From the NCBI GenBank assembly GCA_910587635.1, contig CAJUNB010000008.1, positions 1 through 64,000 of the forward strand: a DNA stretch of 64,000 nucleotides, given 5' to 3'. The notes under the pieces were generated by a model. It ran no database searches, was not told the origin of the DNA, and saw only the letters and a program-made list of their open reading frames with translations. Every line of letters begins with the position of its first letter. The first letter of the stretch is position 1. Of the stretch, positions 33,479-43,337 are shown in pieces. The translations under genes were made by a program, and so were the position numbers. The DNA is from an uncultured Lachnospiraceae bacterium. GTDB taxonomy: Bacteria; Bacillota; Clostridia; Lachnospirales; Lachnospiraceae.

Positions 33479-34507
33479 TCAATGACAGTTCCTTTTTTCC
33501 TGCTTCCAGTAGATTTCCTTTTGTTTTTCATCCAGACCATCTACAAATTTTTTCTTAATAATGAGAAACTCTTCCAGATCCATCAGCACATGATATAAGA
33601 TTGCTCTGCTCTCAAACTCCTCTACACTTTCCGGCAGAGGTTCTTTTTTCATATCTTCAAAAATAGTATACAGCTGCTCCAGCTGAATACTGGCATAACT
33701 AATCTCAACCACATAATCTTTCATATATAAAATATAATCTGCAATAATTTTTGCCTGAATCGGCATGTTTCTGATTTTCGTAATTTCACTGTGTAGACTA
33801 TCCAGAATATTACATTGCTGCATCCGCATTTCAAAATAGTCAATGTAATACTGAGGATGAGAAGAAAATGTATTGTCGTGATGTTCACAGGCATCGATAA
33901 TATACTGTTTCAACTGTTCCTCCAACTGACGGATATCCTCCCACACATCCCGCTGCATATTTTCATACAGAAGATAAGAAGCCATTTCCGCCAAAATAAT
34001 CTGCAGCTGCTTTTCCGCAGAACGCATATGGATGATCAGTTCTTTTCTGGAACTTTCGTTATCATTGAACAAATTCAGCACAATGGCTATTGTAATGCCA
34101 ATCAGCACCAGCAAAACTTCATTTAAAATGAATTGCCCGCTGAATTCCAGTCTCGTCAGAAAATGCGACCCAATCACTGCATTTACAGACAGTGTAGCAC
34201 CCCAGCCCAGCATTTCACACATCATCACAAGGACAAAAATGAAAAGGCCGAAAGCGGCCCATTCATTATTGAAATGCCCAAATACAACCCATGCCATACA
34301 GATCGAAAACAACAGTGTGATGATCCGATAAAGGGACAGCCTTATCGTCTCCATCTTCGTCGTTACGATCGTCAAAAGCGCTATCGTTCCTGCCGATATT
34401 TCATAATCCAGATGGAGCAGGCTGGCAATATAGATAGCCGCGCTACTCCCCAGGGCAATTTTCACTGCCCGCAGTATTTGTTTTTTATATTTTCTTTTTA
34501 CCAACAC
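33479..34507 (-). CDS. Aromatic acid exporter / FUSC-like family membrane protein
   Basis: 342 residues. The N-terminal ~140 residues hold about six short transmembrane helices (AVKIALGSSAAIYIASLL and similar) as in ArAE_1/DUF939 and YgaE-like exporters. The C-terminal ~190 residues are a soluble helical domain (ArAE_1_C). Related proteins export aromatic carboxylic acids or related compounds; the substrate here is unknown. Start is GTG 34507 or the adjacent TTG, with AGGTGA just upstream. Confidence 0.8.
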   Translation of the reverse strand: MLVKRKYKKQILRAVKIALGSSAAIYIASLLHLDYEISAGTIALLTIVTTKMETIRLSLYRIITLLFSICMAWVVFGHFNNEWAAFGLFIFVLVMMCEMLGWGATLSVNAVIGSHFLTRLEFSGQFILNEVLLVLIGITIAIVLNLFNDNESSRKELIIHMRSAEKQLQIILAEMASYLLYENMQRDVWEDIRQLEEQLKQYIIDACEHHDNTFSSHPQYYIDYFEMRMQQCNILDSLHSEITKIRNMPIQAKIIADYILYMKDYVVEISYASIQLEQLYTIFEDMKKEPLPESVEEFESRAILYHVLMDLEEFLIIKKKFVDGLDEKQKEIYWKQEKRNCH

Positions 34508-34603
34508 ATCACCTGCTGATATTTTGTTATTTTATATTCGCGAGCAACGAACCAGACGGGCATACTCGTATGCACATTTGGCGATTACCACGCGGACTTT
34601 GAC

Positions 34604-35899
34604 TTACTGACGACGCAGCGGACTCTCCCGATAAATGATATCTTCCCGTCCTGGTCCATTGCTGACCATCGTAATCGGATAGCCGATCTGTTCTTCTACA
34701 AACTCGATATAATTTCTGCAATTTTCCGGCAGATCTTCATATTTTTCCGTCCCCCGGATGTCCGTCTTCCAGCCGGGCAGCGTTTTCAGTATCGGTTTCG
34801 CCTTTTCCAGCTTCGCTGTAACAGGGAAATCTGTCGTCACTTCCCCATCGATTTCATAACCCACACACACCGGGATCTCATCCAGATACCCCAGCACATC
34901 CAATACCGTAAAAGCCACATCTGTAGTACCCTGCAGTCTGCAGCCATACTTCGATGCCACACAGTCAAACCACCCCATACGTCTGGGCCGCCCCGTAGTA
35001 ACTCCGAACTCTCCGCCGTCTCCGCCTCTCTTTCGAAGTTCGTCGGCTTCATCCCCAAATATCTCCGATACGAAGGCGCCTGCACCTACTGCAGAAGAAT
35101 AGGCTTTGCACACAGTGATAATCTGCTTTATCTCATAAGGAGGGATTCCTGCTCCGATAGCACCATAAGACGCCAGTGTGGAAGAGGACGTAACCATCGG
35201 ATAAATTCCATGATCGGGATCTTTCAGTGTCCCAAGCTGGCCTTCCAGCAAAATATTTTTACCTTCCCTGATTGCCTTGTCCAGATATGCAGATACATCA
35301 CATACATACGGGGCTACCATGTCCCTGTACTCATGCAATGTGGCAAGCAGCTCTTCCCAGTCAAGCAACGGCTTATGATACAGATGTTCCAGTAAAATAT
35401 TCTTTATCTCACAGATACGAACTACTTTATCCTTTAAGAGCTCTTCCTCAAAAAGTTCACTGACCTGAAAGCCAATCTTGGCATATTTATCAGAATAGAA
35501 AGGCGCAATACCCGATTTGGTAGAGCCAAAAGACTTGCCCCCCAGCCTCTCTTCCTCATACTGATCGAATAAAATATGATATGGCATGACGATCTGTGCC
35601 CGGTCAGATACAAGTATCTTGGGCATCGGCACGTTTCTGTCCGTAATCGACTTGATCTCCTCAATCAAAATTGGAATATTCAATGCGACACCGTTGCCGA
35701 TCACACTTGTTGTATGATTATAAAAAATCCCAGAGGGCAGCGTATGTAACGCAAACTTTCCGTAATTATTCACAATCGTATGCCCTGCGTTGGCACCGCC
35801 CTGAAATCGGATGATAATATCCGCCTCCCGCGCAAGCATATCTGTAATTTTGCCCTTTCCTTCGTCTCCCCAGTTTGCTCCTACCACTGCTTTTACCAT
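34604..35899 (-). CDS. purA: Adenylosuccinate synthetase
   Basis: 431 residues, full length. It condenses IMP and aspartate with GTP to make adenylosuccinate, the first step from IMP to AMP. Diagnostic parts: WGDEGKGK P-loop at the N-terminus, FQGGANAGHTI, and RPRRMGWFD near residue 300. AGAGGAG ribosome binding site. Its 5' leader (about 265 bases) contains a duplicated palindrome and starts from a strong promoter at 36172, so RNA-structure control is likely. Confidence 0.96.
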   Translation of the reverse strand: MVKAVVGANWGDEGKGKITDMLAREADIIIRFQGGANAGHTIVNNYGKFALHTLPSGIFYNHTTSVIGNGVALNIPILIEEIKSITDRNVPMPKILVSDRAQIVMPYHILFDQYEEERLGGKSFGSTKSGIAPFYSDKYAKIGFQVSELFEEELLKDKVVRICEIKNILLEHLYHKPLLDWEELLATLHEYRDMVAPYVCDVSAYLDKAIREGKNILLEGQLGTLKDPDHGIYPMVTSSSTLASYGAIGAGIPPYEIKQIITVCKAYSSAVGAGAFVSEIFGDEADELRKRGGDGGEFGVTTGRPRRMGWFDCVASKYGCRLQGTTDVAFTVLDVLGYLDEIPVCVGYEIDGEVTTDFPVTAKLEKAKPILKTLPGWKTDIRGTEKYEDLPENCRNYIEFVEEQIGYPITMVSNGPGREDIIYRESPLRRQ

Positions 35900-35960
35900 A
35901 TCATAATACTCCTCTCAATAAATTGCTATTTTATTTCCGTTCGCCAAAATTTATTTTGCC

Positions 35961-36170
35961 GCCGCTCTCCAATTTTGCAGCTACCATGTCGGATGAAATC
36001 AAATGCCCGCTTCGCTGTCGCTTGATTTCCTTCCTTCTTTCTTCTGCTGCAAAATTCAAATGTGCTCCGCACATCTGCCGCTGCTTCGCCGCTCTCCAAT
36101 TTTGCAGCTACCATGTCGGATGAAATCAAATGCCCGCTTCGCTGTCGCTTGATTTCCTTCCGACATGGTA
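35961..36170. repeat. 74-bp duplicated palindromic unit forming the purA leader
   Basis: An identical 74-bp sequence occurs at 35961-36034 and 36088-36161 (period 127 bases). The second copy forms a long hairpin with its flank: TACCATGTCGG/CCGACATGGTA (36109-36119, 36160-36170) plus GAAATCAA/TTGATTTC. The first copy has lost the outer stem but AATTTTGCAGC (35971) can pair with GCTGCAAAATT (36046). All of it lies in the transcribed purA leader. Confidence 0.85.
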
Positions 36171-36171
36171 C

Positions 36172-36200
36172 ATTATACACAAAGGAGGAAAATAAGTAAA
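36172..36200 (-). promoter_or_regulatory. Sigma-A promoter of purA
   Basis: Minus strand: TTTACT (36195-36200), 17-base spacer, perfect TATAAT (36172-36177). Transcription would start at the very foot of the long leader hairpin. Confidence 0.75.
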
Positions 36201-36340
36201 GCTGGCATAATTTTCAGTTTCTCCATTTTTATTGGCTCGGTAATTTTCACAAATATTACTGTGACAGTGACTTGACGGAAGGCATTCGTTATTGTCACCA
36301 GCTGTCAGACTGATGACCTGCGCGCACATCAGTGCGCTTT

Positions 36341-36407
36341 CTTAATATTTCTTAGTGTTCCGTATACTATCAGCAGTTTTCAGACAAGACCTTTTGGCAC
36401 CTGAACC
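36341..36407. repeat. Dispersed repeat, short copy (relative at 56749)
   Basis: 36341-36386 matches 56749-56794 at 43 of 46 bases. The next bases (36384-36407) match 56943-56965. In this copy the two blocks are fused, so ~150 bases present at 56795-56942 are absent. It lies just after the exonuclease III gene. Confidence 0.75.
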
Positions 36408-36415
36408 AAAATATA

Positions 36416-37171
36416 TCACAGATCGATTTTCAGCCCCACGGGGCAGTGATCCGACCCCTGCACCTGGCTGTAGATCATGGCATCTTCCAGTTTGTCTTTC
36501 AATATCTCTGATACAAGGAAGTAGTCGATACGCCAGCCTGCATTTTTCTCTCTGGCCCGGAACCGGTAGGACCACCAGGAATAGGCGCCTTCCAGATCAG
36601 GATAAAAATAGCGGAAGGTATCTATAAATCCGCTCTCCAGCAGTTGCTCGAATTTTTCCCGTTCCTCATCGGTAAACCCGGCATTTTTCCGATTTGTCTT
36701 CGGATTTTTCAGGTCGATCTCCCGATGCGCCACATTCATATCTCCGCAGCAGATCACCGGCTTCTTTTTTTCCAGTTCTTTCAGATAAGCAAGAAAAGCA
36801 TCTTCCCATTCCATCCGATAGGGCAACCTGGCCAGCTCATTCTGAGAATTGGGAGTATAGACAGTTACCACATGGAACTTTTCGTATTCTGCCGTGATAA
36901 CCCGCCCTTCTCTGTCATGCTCCGGGATACCGATTCCATATGACACTTCTGTCGGTTTTTCTCTGGTGAACAGTGCCGTACCGGAATAGCCTTTTTTCTC
37001 TGCATAATTCCACAGCTCTTCATACCCCGGCAGTTCCATCTGAATCTGTCCTTCCTGCAGTTTCGTCTCCTGCAGACACAGAATATCCGGTCTTTCCTCA
37101 CTGACAAAGTCATAAAATCCTTTTCCAACACAGGCCCGCAGCCCGTTTACATTCCATGAGACCAGTTTCAT
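36416..37171 (-). CDS. xth: Exodeoxyribonuclease III
   Basis: 251 residues, the ExoA/XthA length. It is the AP endonuclease and 3'-5' exonuclease of base-excision repair. Motifs: SWNVNGLRA, CLQETKL (catalytic Glu), DMNVAH, WRIDYFLVS and GSDHCPV (catalytic Asp-His). AAGGAGGAG ribosome binding site; 17 bases after mgtE, so the two may be co-transcribed. A dispersed repeat follows the stop codon. Confidence 0.95.
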   Translation of the reverse strand: MKLVSWNVNGLRACVGKGFYDFVSEERPDILCLQETKLQEGQIQMELPGYEELWNYAEKKGYSGTALFTREKPTEVSYGIGIPEHDREGRVITAEYEKFHVVTVYTPNSQNELARLPYRMEWEDAFLAYLKELEKKKPVICCGDMNVAHREIDLKNPKTNRKNAGFTDEEREKFEQLLESGFIDTFRYFYPDLEGAYSWWSYRFRAREKNAGWRIDYFLVSEILKDKLEDAMIYSQVQGSDHCPVGLKIDL

Positions 37172-37188
37172 CTTCTGTCTCCTCCTTC

Positions 37189-38541
37189 CTACAGATGCAG
37201 CAATGTGGCTGCGATCTGAAAATACACCATCAGAGAGATGGCATCTACGATCGTCGTAATGAAGGGACTTGCCATCACCGCCGGATCAAAGCCGATCTTT
37301 TTGGCAAACATCGGCAGGGAACATCCCACCAGCTTGGCAATCAATACAGTTATCAAAAGAGTCAGACATACAATAGTGGCCACCTGCACGCCCACTCTGT
37401 CCAGAAACAGCAGTTTGATAAAATTTGCTGCTGCCAGGGTAATGCCACAGAAAAAAGCCACTCTGATTTCTTTCCAGATAACCCGGAACACATCTCCAAA
37501 TTCTATTTCATTCAGAGAGAGTCCGCGAATAATCGTGACGCTGGCCTGTCCGCCCGCATTTCCTCCCGTATCCATGAGCATCGGGATGAACGCTGTCAGT
37601 ACCACATACCGTCTCAGAGAATTTTCGAAAGAAGTAATAATCCTGCCGGTAAATGTGGCGGAAATCATCAAAAGCAGCAGCCAGGGAATCCTCTTTTTCC
37701 ATGTTTCAAAAGTGCCTGTCTTCATATATGGCTTGTCAGAAGGCACGATAGCCGCCATCTTTTCAATATCTTCGGTAGCTTCTTCCTGCAAAATATCCAC
37801 AACGTCATCTACCGTGACGATACCCACCAGTCTGTTTTCATTGTCCACTACAGGCATTGACGTAAAATCATATTTCTGGAACTGTCTGGCTACTTCTTCC
37901 TGATCCATCAGTGTATGAAGAGAGATCACATTTTCATGCATAATATCCCCGATGACAGCATCTGCCGGGCTGAGCAGCAGATAACGCAGCGCCACCGTCC
38001 CTACCAGCGTCCGCTTGCTGTCCAGTACATAACAGATATTGATCGTCTCACTGTCCACCCCCACTTTACGGATTCTCTCTATTGCATCCTGTACCGTAAT
38101 GTTTTCTTTCAGGTCCACATATTCCACAGTCATGATGCTGCCGGCACAGTCCTCCGGGTACCGCAGGAGATGGTTGATATCCCGCCTCGTCTCCGGACTG
38201 GCATTGGCAAGCAGTTTCTTTACGATATTGGCCGGCATCTCTTCCAGGAAATCCGTAGCATCATCCGCCATCAGATTATCAATGATGTTGGCGGCTTCCT
38301 TATCGGACAACGCCGTAATAATCAAATGTTGGTTTTCCACTTCCAGATAGGAAAATACATCGGCTGCACAGGACTTTGGCAGGATACGGAACACTTTGAG
38401 CAGCTCTCCCTCATCCAGACTTTCAATAAATGCCGCAATATCCGCATCGTTTACCTCTGCCATACTCTGCCGCAGCCTCGTATACTGCTTTGTTCTCAGC
38501 AGCTCCTTCAGTTCTTCCATTTCCTCTCTCAATTCATCCAT
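37189..38541 (-). CDS. mgtE: Magnesium transporter MgtE
   Basis: 450 residues. N-terminal helical MgtE_N domain, two CBS domains (around 130-260, with GTVALRYLLLS and FTSMPVVDNENRLVGIVTVDD, cited in part) and five C-terminal transmembrane helices containing ILMDTGGNAGGQ-like TGGNAGGQ, the Mg2+ pore motif. The cytosolic domains close the channel when Mg2+ is high. Start ATG 38541 with AGGTGA; GTG three codons upstream is possible. Confidence 0.95.
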   Translation of the reverse strand: MDELREEMEELKELLRTKQYTRLRQSMAEVNDADIAAFIESLDEGELLKVFRILPKSCAADVFSYLEVENQHLIITALSDKEAANIIDNLMADDATDFLEEMPANIVKKLLANASPETRRDINHLLRYPEDCAGSIMTVEYVDLKENITVQDAIERIRKVGVDSETINICYVLDSKRTLVGTVALRYLLLSPADAVIGDIMHENVISLHTLMDQEEVARQFQKYDFTSMPVVDNENRLVGIVTVDDVVDILQEEATEDIEKMAAIVPSDKPYMKTGTFETWKKRIPWLLLLMISATFTGRIITSFENSLRRYVVLTAFIPMLMDTGGNAGGQASVTIIRGLSLNEIEFGDVFRVIWKEIRVAFFCGITLAAANFIKLLFLDRVGVQVATIVCLTLLITVLIAKLVGCSLPMFAKKIGFDPAVMASPFITTIVDAISLMVYFQIAATLLHL

Positions 38542-38595
38542 AAAGCTCACCTGCCTTTTATCGTTCTGTCCAGACTCACGCCATACAAGCAGTTC

Positions 38596-39261
38596 TTACG
38601 TCTGCTCTCTGTCGGCATAGTAAGTACAGCCTGTCTTTTCCATCTGTATCTTCGCTGCTGCCAGCTCCGTTATTTCCTTTTCCAGCGCAGCTTCTGCCCC
38701 AAAGGGCACAATAATATAAAATTCCACTTTATCAGTATAGACTGTATTCTCCGTTATAATCTGCCGCTTCGCCAGTAGATACTGCAGTTTCCCCGCCAGT
38801 ACATAATCACCGGTAATATGATAACGTATCCCATAGCGCATCGTAACGATACTGCACCGTTCCAGAGCTGCCTGCATCGCCTGGGTGTAGGCCCGCACAA
38901 GGCCTCCTGTCCCCAGCAGTGTGCCTCCGAAATATCTCGTCACTACGGCGGCCACATCCCGCAGTCCTGCGCTGCGCAGTATTTCCAGCATCGGCCTGCC
39001 CGCAGTCCCGCTCGGTTCCCCGTCATCGCTGCACCGCTCCAGCCTCCCGTCCTTACCTATAATAAAGGCAAAGCAGTTATGTCTGGCATCATAATGTTTC
39101 TTACGGACAGATTCTATAAAGTCTATCGCTCCCTGTTCTGAATCAGCCGGCGAAAGTGTCGCTATAAACCTGGATTTTTTCTCCACGATCTCACCCTCTG
39201 CCATCTCTCCCAGGACACGGTAGCTCTCTGTATATTCCTCTTTTACTTCGCTTTTACCCAC
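38596..39261 (-). CDS. YigZ / IMPACT family protein
   Basis: 221 residues. The UPF0029 N-terminal domain has EIVEKKSRFIATLSP, ARHNCFAFIIG and DDGEPSGTAGRPMLE; then RYFGGTLLGTGGLVRAY, all hallmarks of the YigZ/IMPACT family, followed by a C-terminal alpha/beta domain. The eukaryotic homologue regulates Gcn2; the bacterial role (possibly translation factor-like) is unsettled. GTG start at 39261 with weak ribosome binding site. It is divergent from the PBP gene. Confidence 0.9.
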   Translation of the reverse strand: MGKSEVKEEYTESYRVLGEMAEGEIVEKKSRFIATLSPADSEQGAIDFIESVRKKHYDARHNCFAFIIGKDGRLERCSDDGEPSGTAGRPMLEILRSAGLRDVAAVVTRYFGGTLLGTGGLVRAYTQAMQAALERCSIVTMRYGIRYHITGDYVLAGKLQYLLAKRQIITENTVYTDKVEFYIIVPFGAEAALEKEITELAAAKIQMEKTGCTYYADREQT

Positions 39262-39567
39262 ACTCTTACCTCTTGCCGCTGTCCTTTCCCGGTCACTTTA
39301 TGATCCTTTCCCCGCAATACCCCACAAACGCATCGTAACATATCATCTCACTGCTTTCAATCTTTTTAAATATCTGTACTACAGATCATTTCCTCATACA
39401 GCACCTGCAGATTTCAGACAGGGATCTCACTTCGTTCATCACGGGAATAAAAATGTATTAAATTGAGAACAATTCTTAATATTCCATAAAATTCTTTATT
39501 TACAATTTACATTTTGATATAATAATATATTCATACGCTAAAATATCATGCTTAGGAGGCATTTTTC
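39262..39567 (+). promoter_or_regulatory. Intergenic promoter region of the class A PBP gene
   Basis: 306 bases between divergent genes. Plus-strand candidates are TTGAGA (39463-39468), 18 bases, TAAAAT (39487-39492), and further on a perfect TATAAT at 39518-39523 with a weak -35. No RNA gene or repeat is seen. Confidence 0.5.
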
Positions 39568-42324
39568 ATGAATTATGGAAAGAAAGGGATTCGTAAAAAG
39601 CGAAAAGCGCTTCATGCTACTTCGGTCAAATGGGGCCGTAAGCTGACCCTTTTTATTACAAAGGCAATTCTGACAGGAATTATTTCCATAGTTGTTATTG
39701 GCGCCAGTGCAGGCCTGGGTGTCTTCAAGGGCATATTGAGTTCTGCGCCGGATATTTCCAATATCGACGTATCACCCAGTGGCTTTTCCACCTTTGTCTA
39801 TGATTCGGAAGGGCATGAACTGGAGAAACTGGTAGCTTCCAATTCCAACCGTATACCCGTGACGATGGAACAGATACCGGAAGACCTGGCCCACGCATTC
39901 GTAGCCATTGAAGATGAACGTTTCTATGAACACAATGGTATCGATATCAAAGGTATTATCCGTGCCGCTGCCATCGCAGTAAAAAACCGGGATTTGTCTC
40001 AGGGTGCCAGTACCATCACCCAGCAGCTTCTGAAAAACAATGTTTTCGAAGGCTGGACACACGAAACGAAAATTGAAAGCATCAAACGTAAACTACAGGA
40101 ACAGTATCTTGCCCTGGAACTGGAAAAAATAATGGACAAGGATACCATTTTGGAAAATTATATGAACACCATCAACCTGGGCCAGAATACACTGGGTGTC
40201 CAGGCTGCTTCTCTGCGCTATTTCGGCAAGCCTGTCTATGATCTCGAGCTGTCCGAATGTGCCGTAATTGCTGCTATCACTCAGAATCCATCCAAATATA
40301 ACCCGATCTCCCATCCCGAGGAAAACGAAAAACGGCAGAAAACCGTACTGTCCTACATGTTGGAGCAGGGCTATATTACCCAGGAAGAATATGATAAGGC
40401 AGTGGAAGATGACGTCTACTCCCGTATTCAATCCGTCAATGAGGAATCAGAGGATGATTCTGTCTATACATACTTTGTGGATGCCCTCACGGAAGATGTA
40501 CTTCACGACCTTGTAAATGTGGCCGGATATAATGAAACACAGGCTTACAATCTGTTGTACACCGGCGGACTCAGCATTTACGCCACACAGGACAGCACGA
40601 TTCAGAAAATATGTGATGATGTCTTCAGTGACCCGGAAAATTTCCCTTCAGACACAAAATGGTACTTAAACTACGAGCTTTCCGTCCTGAAATCCAATGG
40701 AGAGACAGAAAATCACAGCTCCGAAATGTTCAAAGAGTATTTTAAGCAGGAAAAGAGTTCCTTCAACATGCTCTATGCCTCTCAGGAAGAGGCATATGAG
40801 GCGATCGAAGCCTATAAAAACGCCGTGATCGGCCCCGGTGACGAAGAGATTGCCGAAAAAGTGTCCCTGACTCCTCAGCCCCAGGTCTCCATCACAGTGG
40901 AAGATCAGAATACGGGGTATGTCTTAGCGATGGTAGGCGGCAGAGGCGCGAAAGAAGCCAGTCGTACTCTGAACCGGGCCACTGATGCGGCCCGTCAGCC
41001 GGGTTCCACCTTCAAAGTCGTCTCCACTTATGCACCGGCCCTGGACAGTGCCGGGCTGACACTCGCTGATGTGCAGAACGATGCTCCCTACAACTACGCC
41101 GATGGCCGTCCTGTCTCCAACTGGTACAGTTCCGGCTACAGAGGGATCTGCTCTCTGAGAGACGGCATCCGGGATTCCCTGAATATTGTAGCTGTCAAAA
41201 CGCTGACACAGATCACTCCTCAGCTCGGCTACGACTATCTGATCAATTTTGGATTTACGACACTGAAAGACAGATATGAAGTAAACGGACAGATATTTTC
41301 GGATATCCAGCAGTCTCTTGCCCTAGGCGGCATCACAATCGGTGTCACCAACGAAGAGTTGAACGCTGCCTATGCTACCATTGCAAACGGCGGAACATAC
41401 TATAAACCCGCACTTTATACAAAAGTGGTAGATCATGATGGAAAAGTCATACTGGACAATACAAAACCGGAAAGCCATCGAGTCATCAAGGAAACCACCG
41501 CTTTCCTGCTGACAGATGCCATGGAAGATGTCGTCACATCCGGTACTGGCGGTGCCGTCAATTTCGGAAATATGGCAATTGCCGGCAAGACAGGTACGAC
41601 TTCCGACTACAATGACGTCTGGTTTTCTGGCTATACTCCATACTATACAGCTACCACATGGGCAGGCTATGACAACAATACAAAACTGGCCGGTGCGGAA
41701 AAGAATCTCGCAAAAGTATTGTGGCGTGCCGTCATGTCAAAGATACATGAAGAGCTGCCAAATCAATCTTTTGAACGTCCATCCGGCATAGTCAGCGCCA
41801 CTGTGTGCAGCAAATCAGGGCGTCTGCCAGTTTCCGGTCTGTGCGATTCCCTTAAGAGCGAGTATTTTGCCGAAGGAAGCGTACCGACTGAAAGCTGTGA
41901 TGTACATTATTCCGGTATGGTTTGTGCTTATAGCAATCTCCCTGCTGCAGATCAATGTCCATTTATGATGCCGGGCACTCTCACACTGCTGCCGGAGAGA
42001 CTGGAAGGAAACAGTACCAGAAAAACTACAACTACCGCAGATCCTGCTACAGATCCGTTGCAGACCGGAGAAGCGCCTGTACTGAGCGCCAATATTGAGA
42101 AATGTCCTCACAATGCAGAATTTATGATGCAGCCAGGAGTAGAAGCCATCATTGAACAGCAACGGCTGGAGTTGACTCTGAATGCTCTGCAAAACGGCAT
42201 TGTTCTTCCAGAGTCCATTACCGGGATAACGACACAGCCTCAGCAGCCGGAAGAAGCGGTACCGGATATTCCCGGCCTGGGTCTTCCCCTGCCTCTTCCG
42301 ATTCCAACACCGGCTACGCAGTAG
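39568..42324 (+). CDS. Class A penicillin-binding protein (transglycosylase/transpeptidase)
   Basis: 918 residues. Basic N-terminus, one transmembrane helix (about 31-55), a GT51 transglycosylase domain with catalytic Glu115 (AIEDERFYEH) and TQQLLKN, then a transpeptidase domain with SxxK at Ser480-Lys483 (PGSTFKV), SxN at 537-539 (SLN) and KTG at 674-676. It polymerises and cross-links peptidoglycan outside the membrane. The last ~120 residues are a Pro/Thr-rich tail. TTAGGAGG ribosome binding site. Confidence 0.95.
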   Translation: MNYGKKGIRKKRKALHATSVKWGRKLTLFITKAILTGIISIVVIGASAGLGVFKGILSSAPDISNIDVSPSGFSTFVYDSEGHELEKLVASNSNRIPVTMEQIPEDLAHAFVAIEDERFYEHNGIDIKGIIRAAAIAVKNRDLSQGASTITQQLLKNNVFEGWTHETKIESIKRKLQEQYLALELEKIMDKDTILENYMNTINLGQNTLGVQAASLRYFGKPVYDLELSECAVIAAITQNPSKYNPISHPEENEKRQKTVLSYMLEQGYITQEEYDKAVEDDVYSRIQSVNEESEDDSVYTYFVDALTEDVLHDLVNVAGYNETQAYNLLYTGGLSIYATQDSTIQKICDDVFSDPENFPSDTKWYLNYELSVLKSNGETENHSSEMFKEYFKQEKSSFNMLYASQEEAYEAIEAYKNAVIGPGDEEIAEKVSLTPQPQVSITVEDQNTGYVLAMVGGRGAKEASRTLNRATDAARQPGSTFKVVSTYAPALDSAGLTLADVQNDAPYNYADGRPVSNWYSSGYRGICSLRDGIRDSLNIVAVKTLTQITPQLGYDYLINFGFTTLKDRYEVNGQIFSDIQQSLALGGITIGVTNEELNAAYATIANGGTYYKPALYTKVVDHDGKVILDNTKPESHRVIKETTAFLLTDAMEDVVTSGTGGAVNFGNMAIAGKTGTTSDYNDVWFSGYTPYYTATTWAGYDNNTKLAGAEKNLAKVLWRAVMSKIHEELPNQSFERPSGIVSATVCSKSGRLPVSGLCDSLKSEYFAEGSVPTESCDVHYSGMVCAYSNLPAADQCPFMMPGTLTLLPERLEGNSTRKTTTTADPATDPLQTGEAPVLSANIEKCPHNAEFMMQPGVEAIIEQQRLELTLNALQNGIVLPESITGITTQPQQPEEAVPDIPGLGLPLPLPIPTPATQ

Positions 42325-42354
42325 AGCTGAATAAGCAATTTTCTATAGAATAAG

Positions 42355-42402
42355 AACAAAGCGTCCAAGTCTCTCGCTCATGAGCAACTTGGACGCTTTT
42401 CA
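42355..42402 (+). terminator. Intrinsic terminator after the PBP gene
   Basis: AAAGCGTCCAAGT/ACTTGGACGCTTT (13 bp) with an inner GCTC/GAGC pairing and a T-run. Same family as the hairpin at 29001-29039, and works in both directions. Confidence 0.75.
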
Positions 42403-42430
42403 AGATTCTTTGCCTGTAACGGATCATTAT

Positions 42431-42727
42431 TTATTGTTCACAGGAATCCGTCGACTTACCCACTTCTTTTATCTGCTTTCGCAGTGCTTCTGCCCCTCTC
42501 TTCGCATCGGAAATGGCTTTGAGCTGCTCTGCATAGATATTGTCTTCTTCTTCTCTGTGCGCTTCATAATATGCCCTGCCGATCTCCCGGTAGTTCTGTT
42601 CTGTCACTTCCTCACATGTATGGAGCATATTTTTCAGTCTTGTCACTTCCGCCAGTTCTTTTGCTTTTCTGCTGATACTCTGACCTGTGTCCAGCATTGT
42701 CTTTTCCAGCTTGTCAAAAAATTGCAT
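42431..42727 (-). CDS. Hypothetical coiled-coil protein
   Basis: 98 residues, all helical, beginning MQFFDKLEKTMLDTGQSISRK. This resembles the N-terminal coiled coil of a common Lachnospiraceae family that normally ends in a zinc ribbon; here no cysteine pair follows. AGGAGG ribosome binding site and an 11-base gap after the TetR gene indicate an operon. Cytoplasmic; function unknown. Confidence 0.7.
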   Translation of the reverse strand: MQFFDKLEKTMLDTGQSISRKAKELAEVTRLKNMLHTCEEVTEQNYREIGRAYYEAHREEEDNIYAEQLKAISDAKRGAEALRKQIKEVGKSTDSCEQ

Positions 42728-42738
42728 TTCCAGTCCTC

Positions 42739-43302
42739 CTATTCCATTTCTCTTATAATTTCATATAATGAATGATCTTTGATATAATTAAAAAGGTCTC
42801 TCATTTCCTGAGGGGAGACAATCATACCATCCCGTATCCATGTAATAAAAATAAAGGCCAAAAATACCGAATAATAGTTGGCCAGCATATCATGGGACAG
42901 CAGCTTGTATCGGGACTCTTTATTCCCGGAATCCTCTTCAATGAAATCCAGCAGCATCTCATACAGGCTATTTTTCACGATGCTTTCAAACGAGTTCTGT
43001 CCTTCCAGGCGATAGGCTCTCCCATAGAAATCCTTGTCTTTCAGCACCTGGACAAAAATCAGTACCACTGCATCATCTAACATATCATTATGAATAAGGG
43101 GCTTGACCGGTTCTATCACTTCCGATTTAAAAATATATTCCAACAATTGATATTTATCATGAAAATGATTATAAAAAGTGGGGCGGATAACCCCCGCCCC
43201 CTCTACAATTTCCTGAATCGTTATTTTCTCTATGGGCGTTCTTTTCGCCAGCTCTTTAAAGCTTTCTATCAGTTTTTTCTCTACATTTTCTTTTTTTCGC
43301 AC
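42739..43302 (-). CDS. TetR/AcrR family transcriptional regulator
   Basis: 187 residues. N-terminal TetR helix-turn-helix (PIEKITIQEIVEGAGVIRPTFYNHF, cited in part; tryptophan-free ligand domain after it). C-terminal domain like the DhaS/TetR_C group. It probably represses its own two-gene operon or another unlinked target; no clear operator seen. Start GTG 43302 with AAAGG upstream. It ends 11 bases before the coiled-coil protein gene. Confidence 0.88.
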   Translation of the reverse strand: MRKKENVEKKLIESFKELAKRTPIEKITIQEIVEGAGVIRPTFYNHFHDKYQLLEYIFKSEVIEPVKPLIHNDMLDDAVVLIFVQVLKDKDFYGRAYRLEGQNSFESIVKNSLYEMLLDFIEEDSGNKESRYKLLSHDMLANYYSVFLAFIFITWIRDGMIVSPQEMRDLFNYIKDHSLYEIIREME

Positions 43303-43337
43303 GATTTTCCAGCCCTTTCTCAGCTATGGCAGACTTC

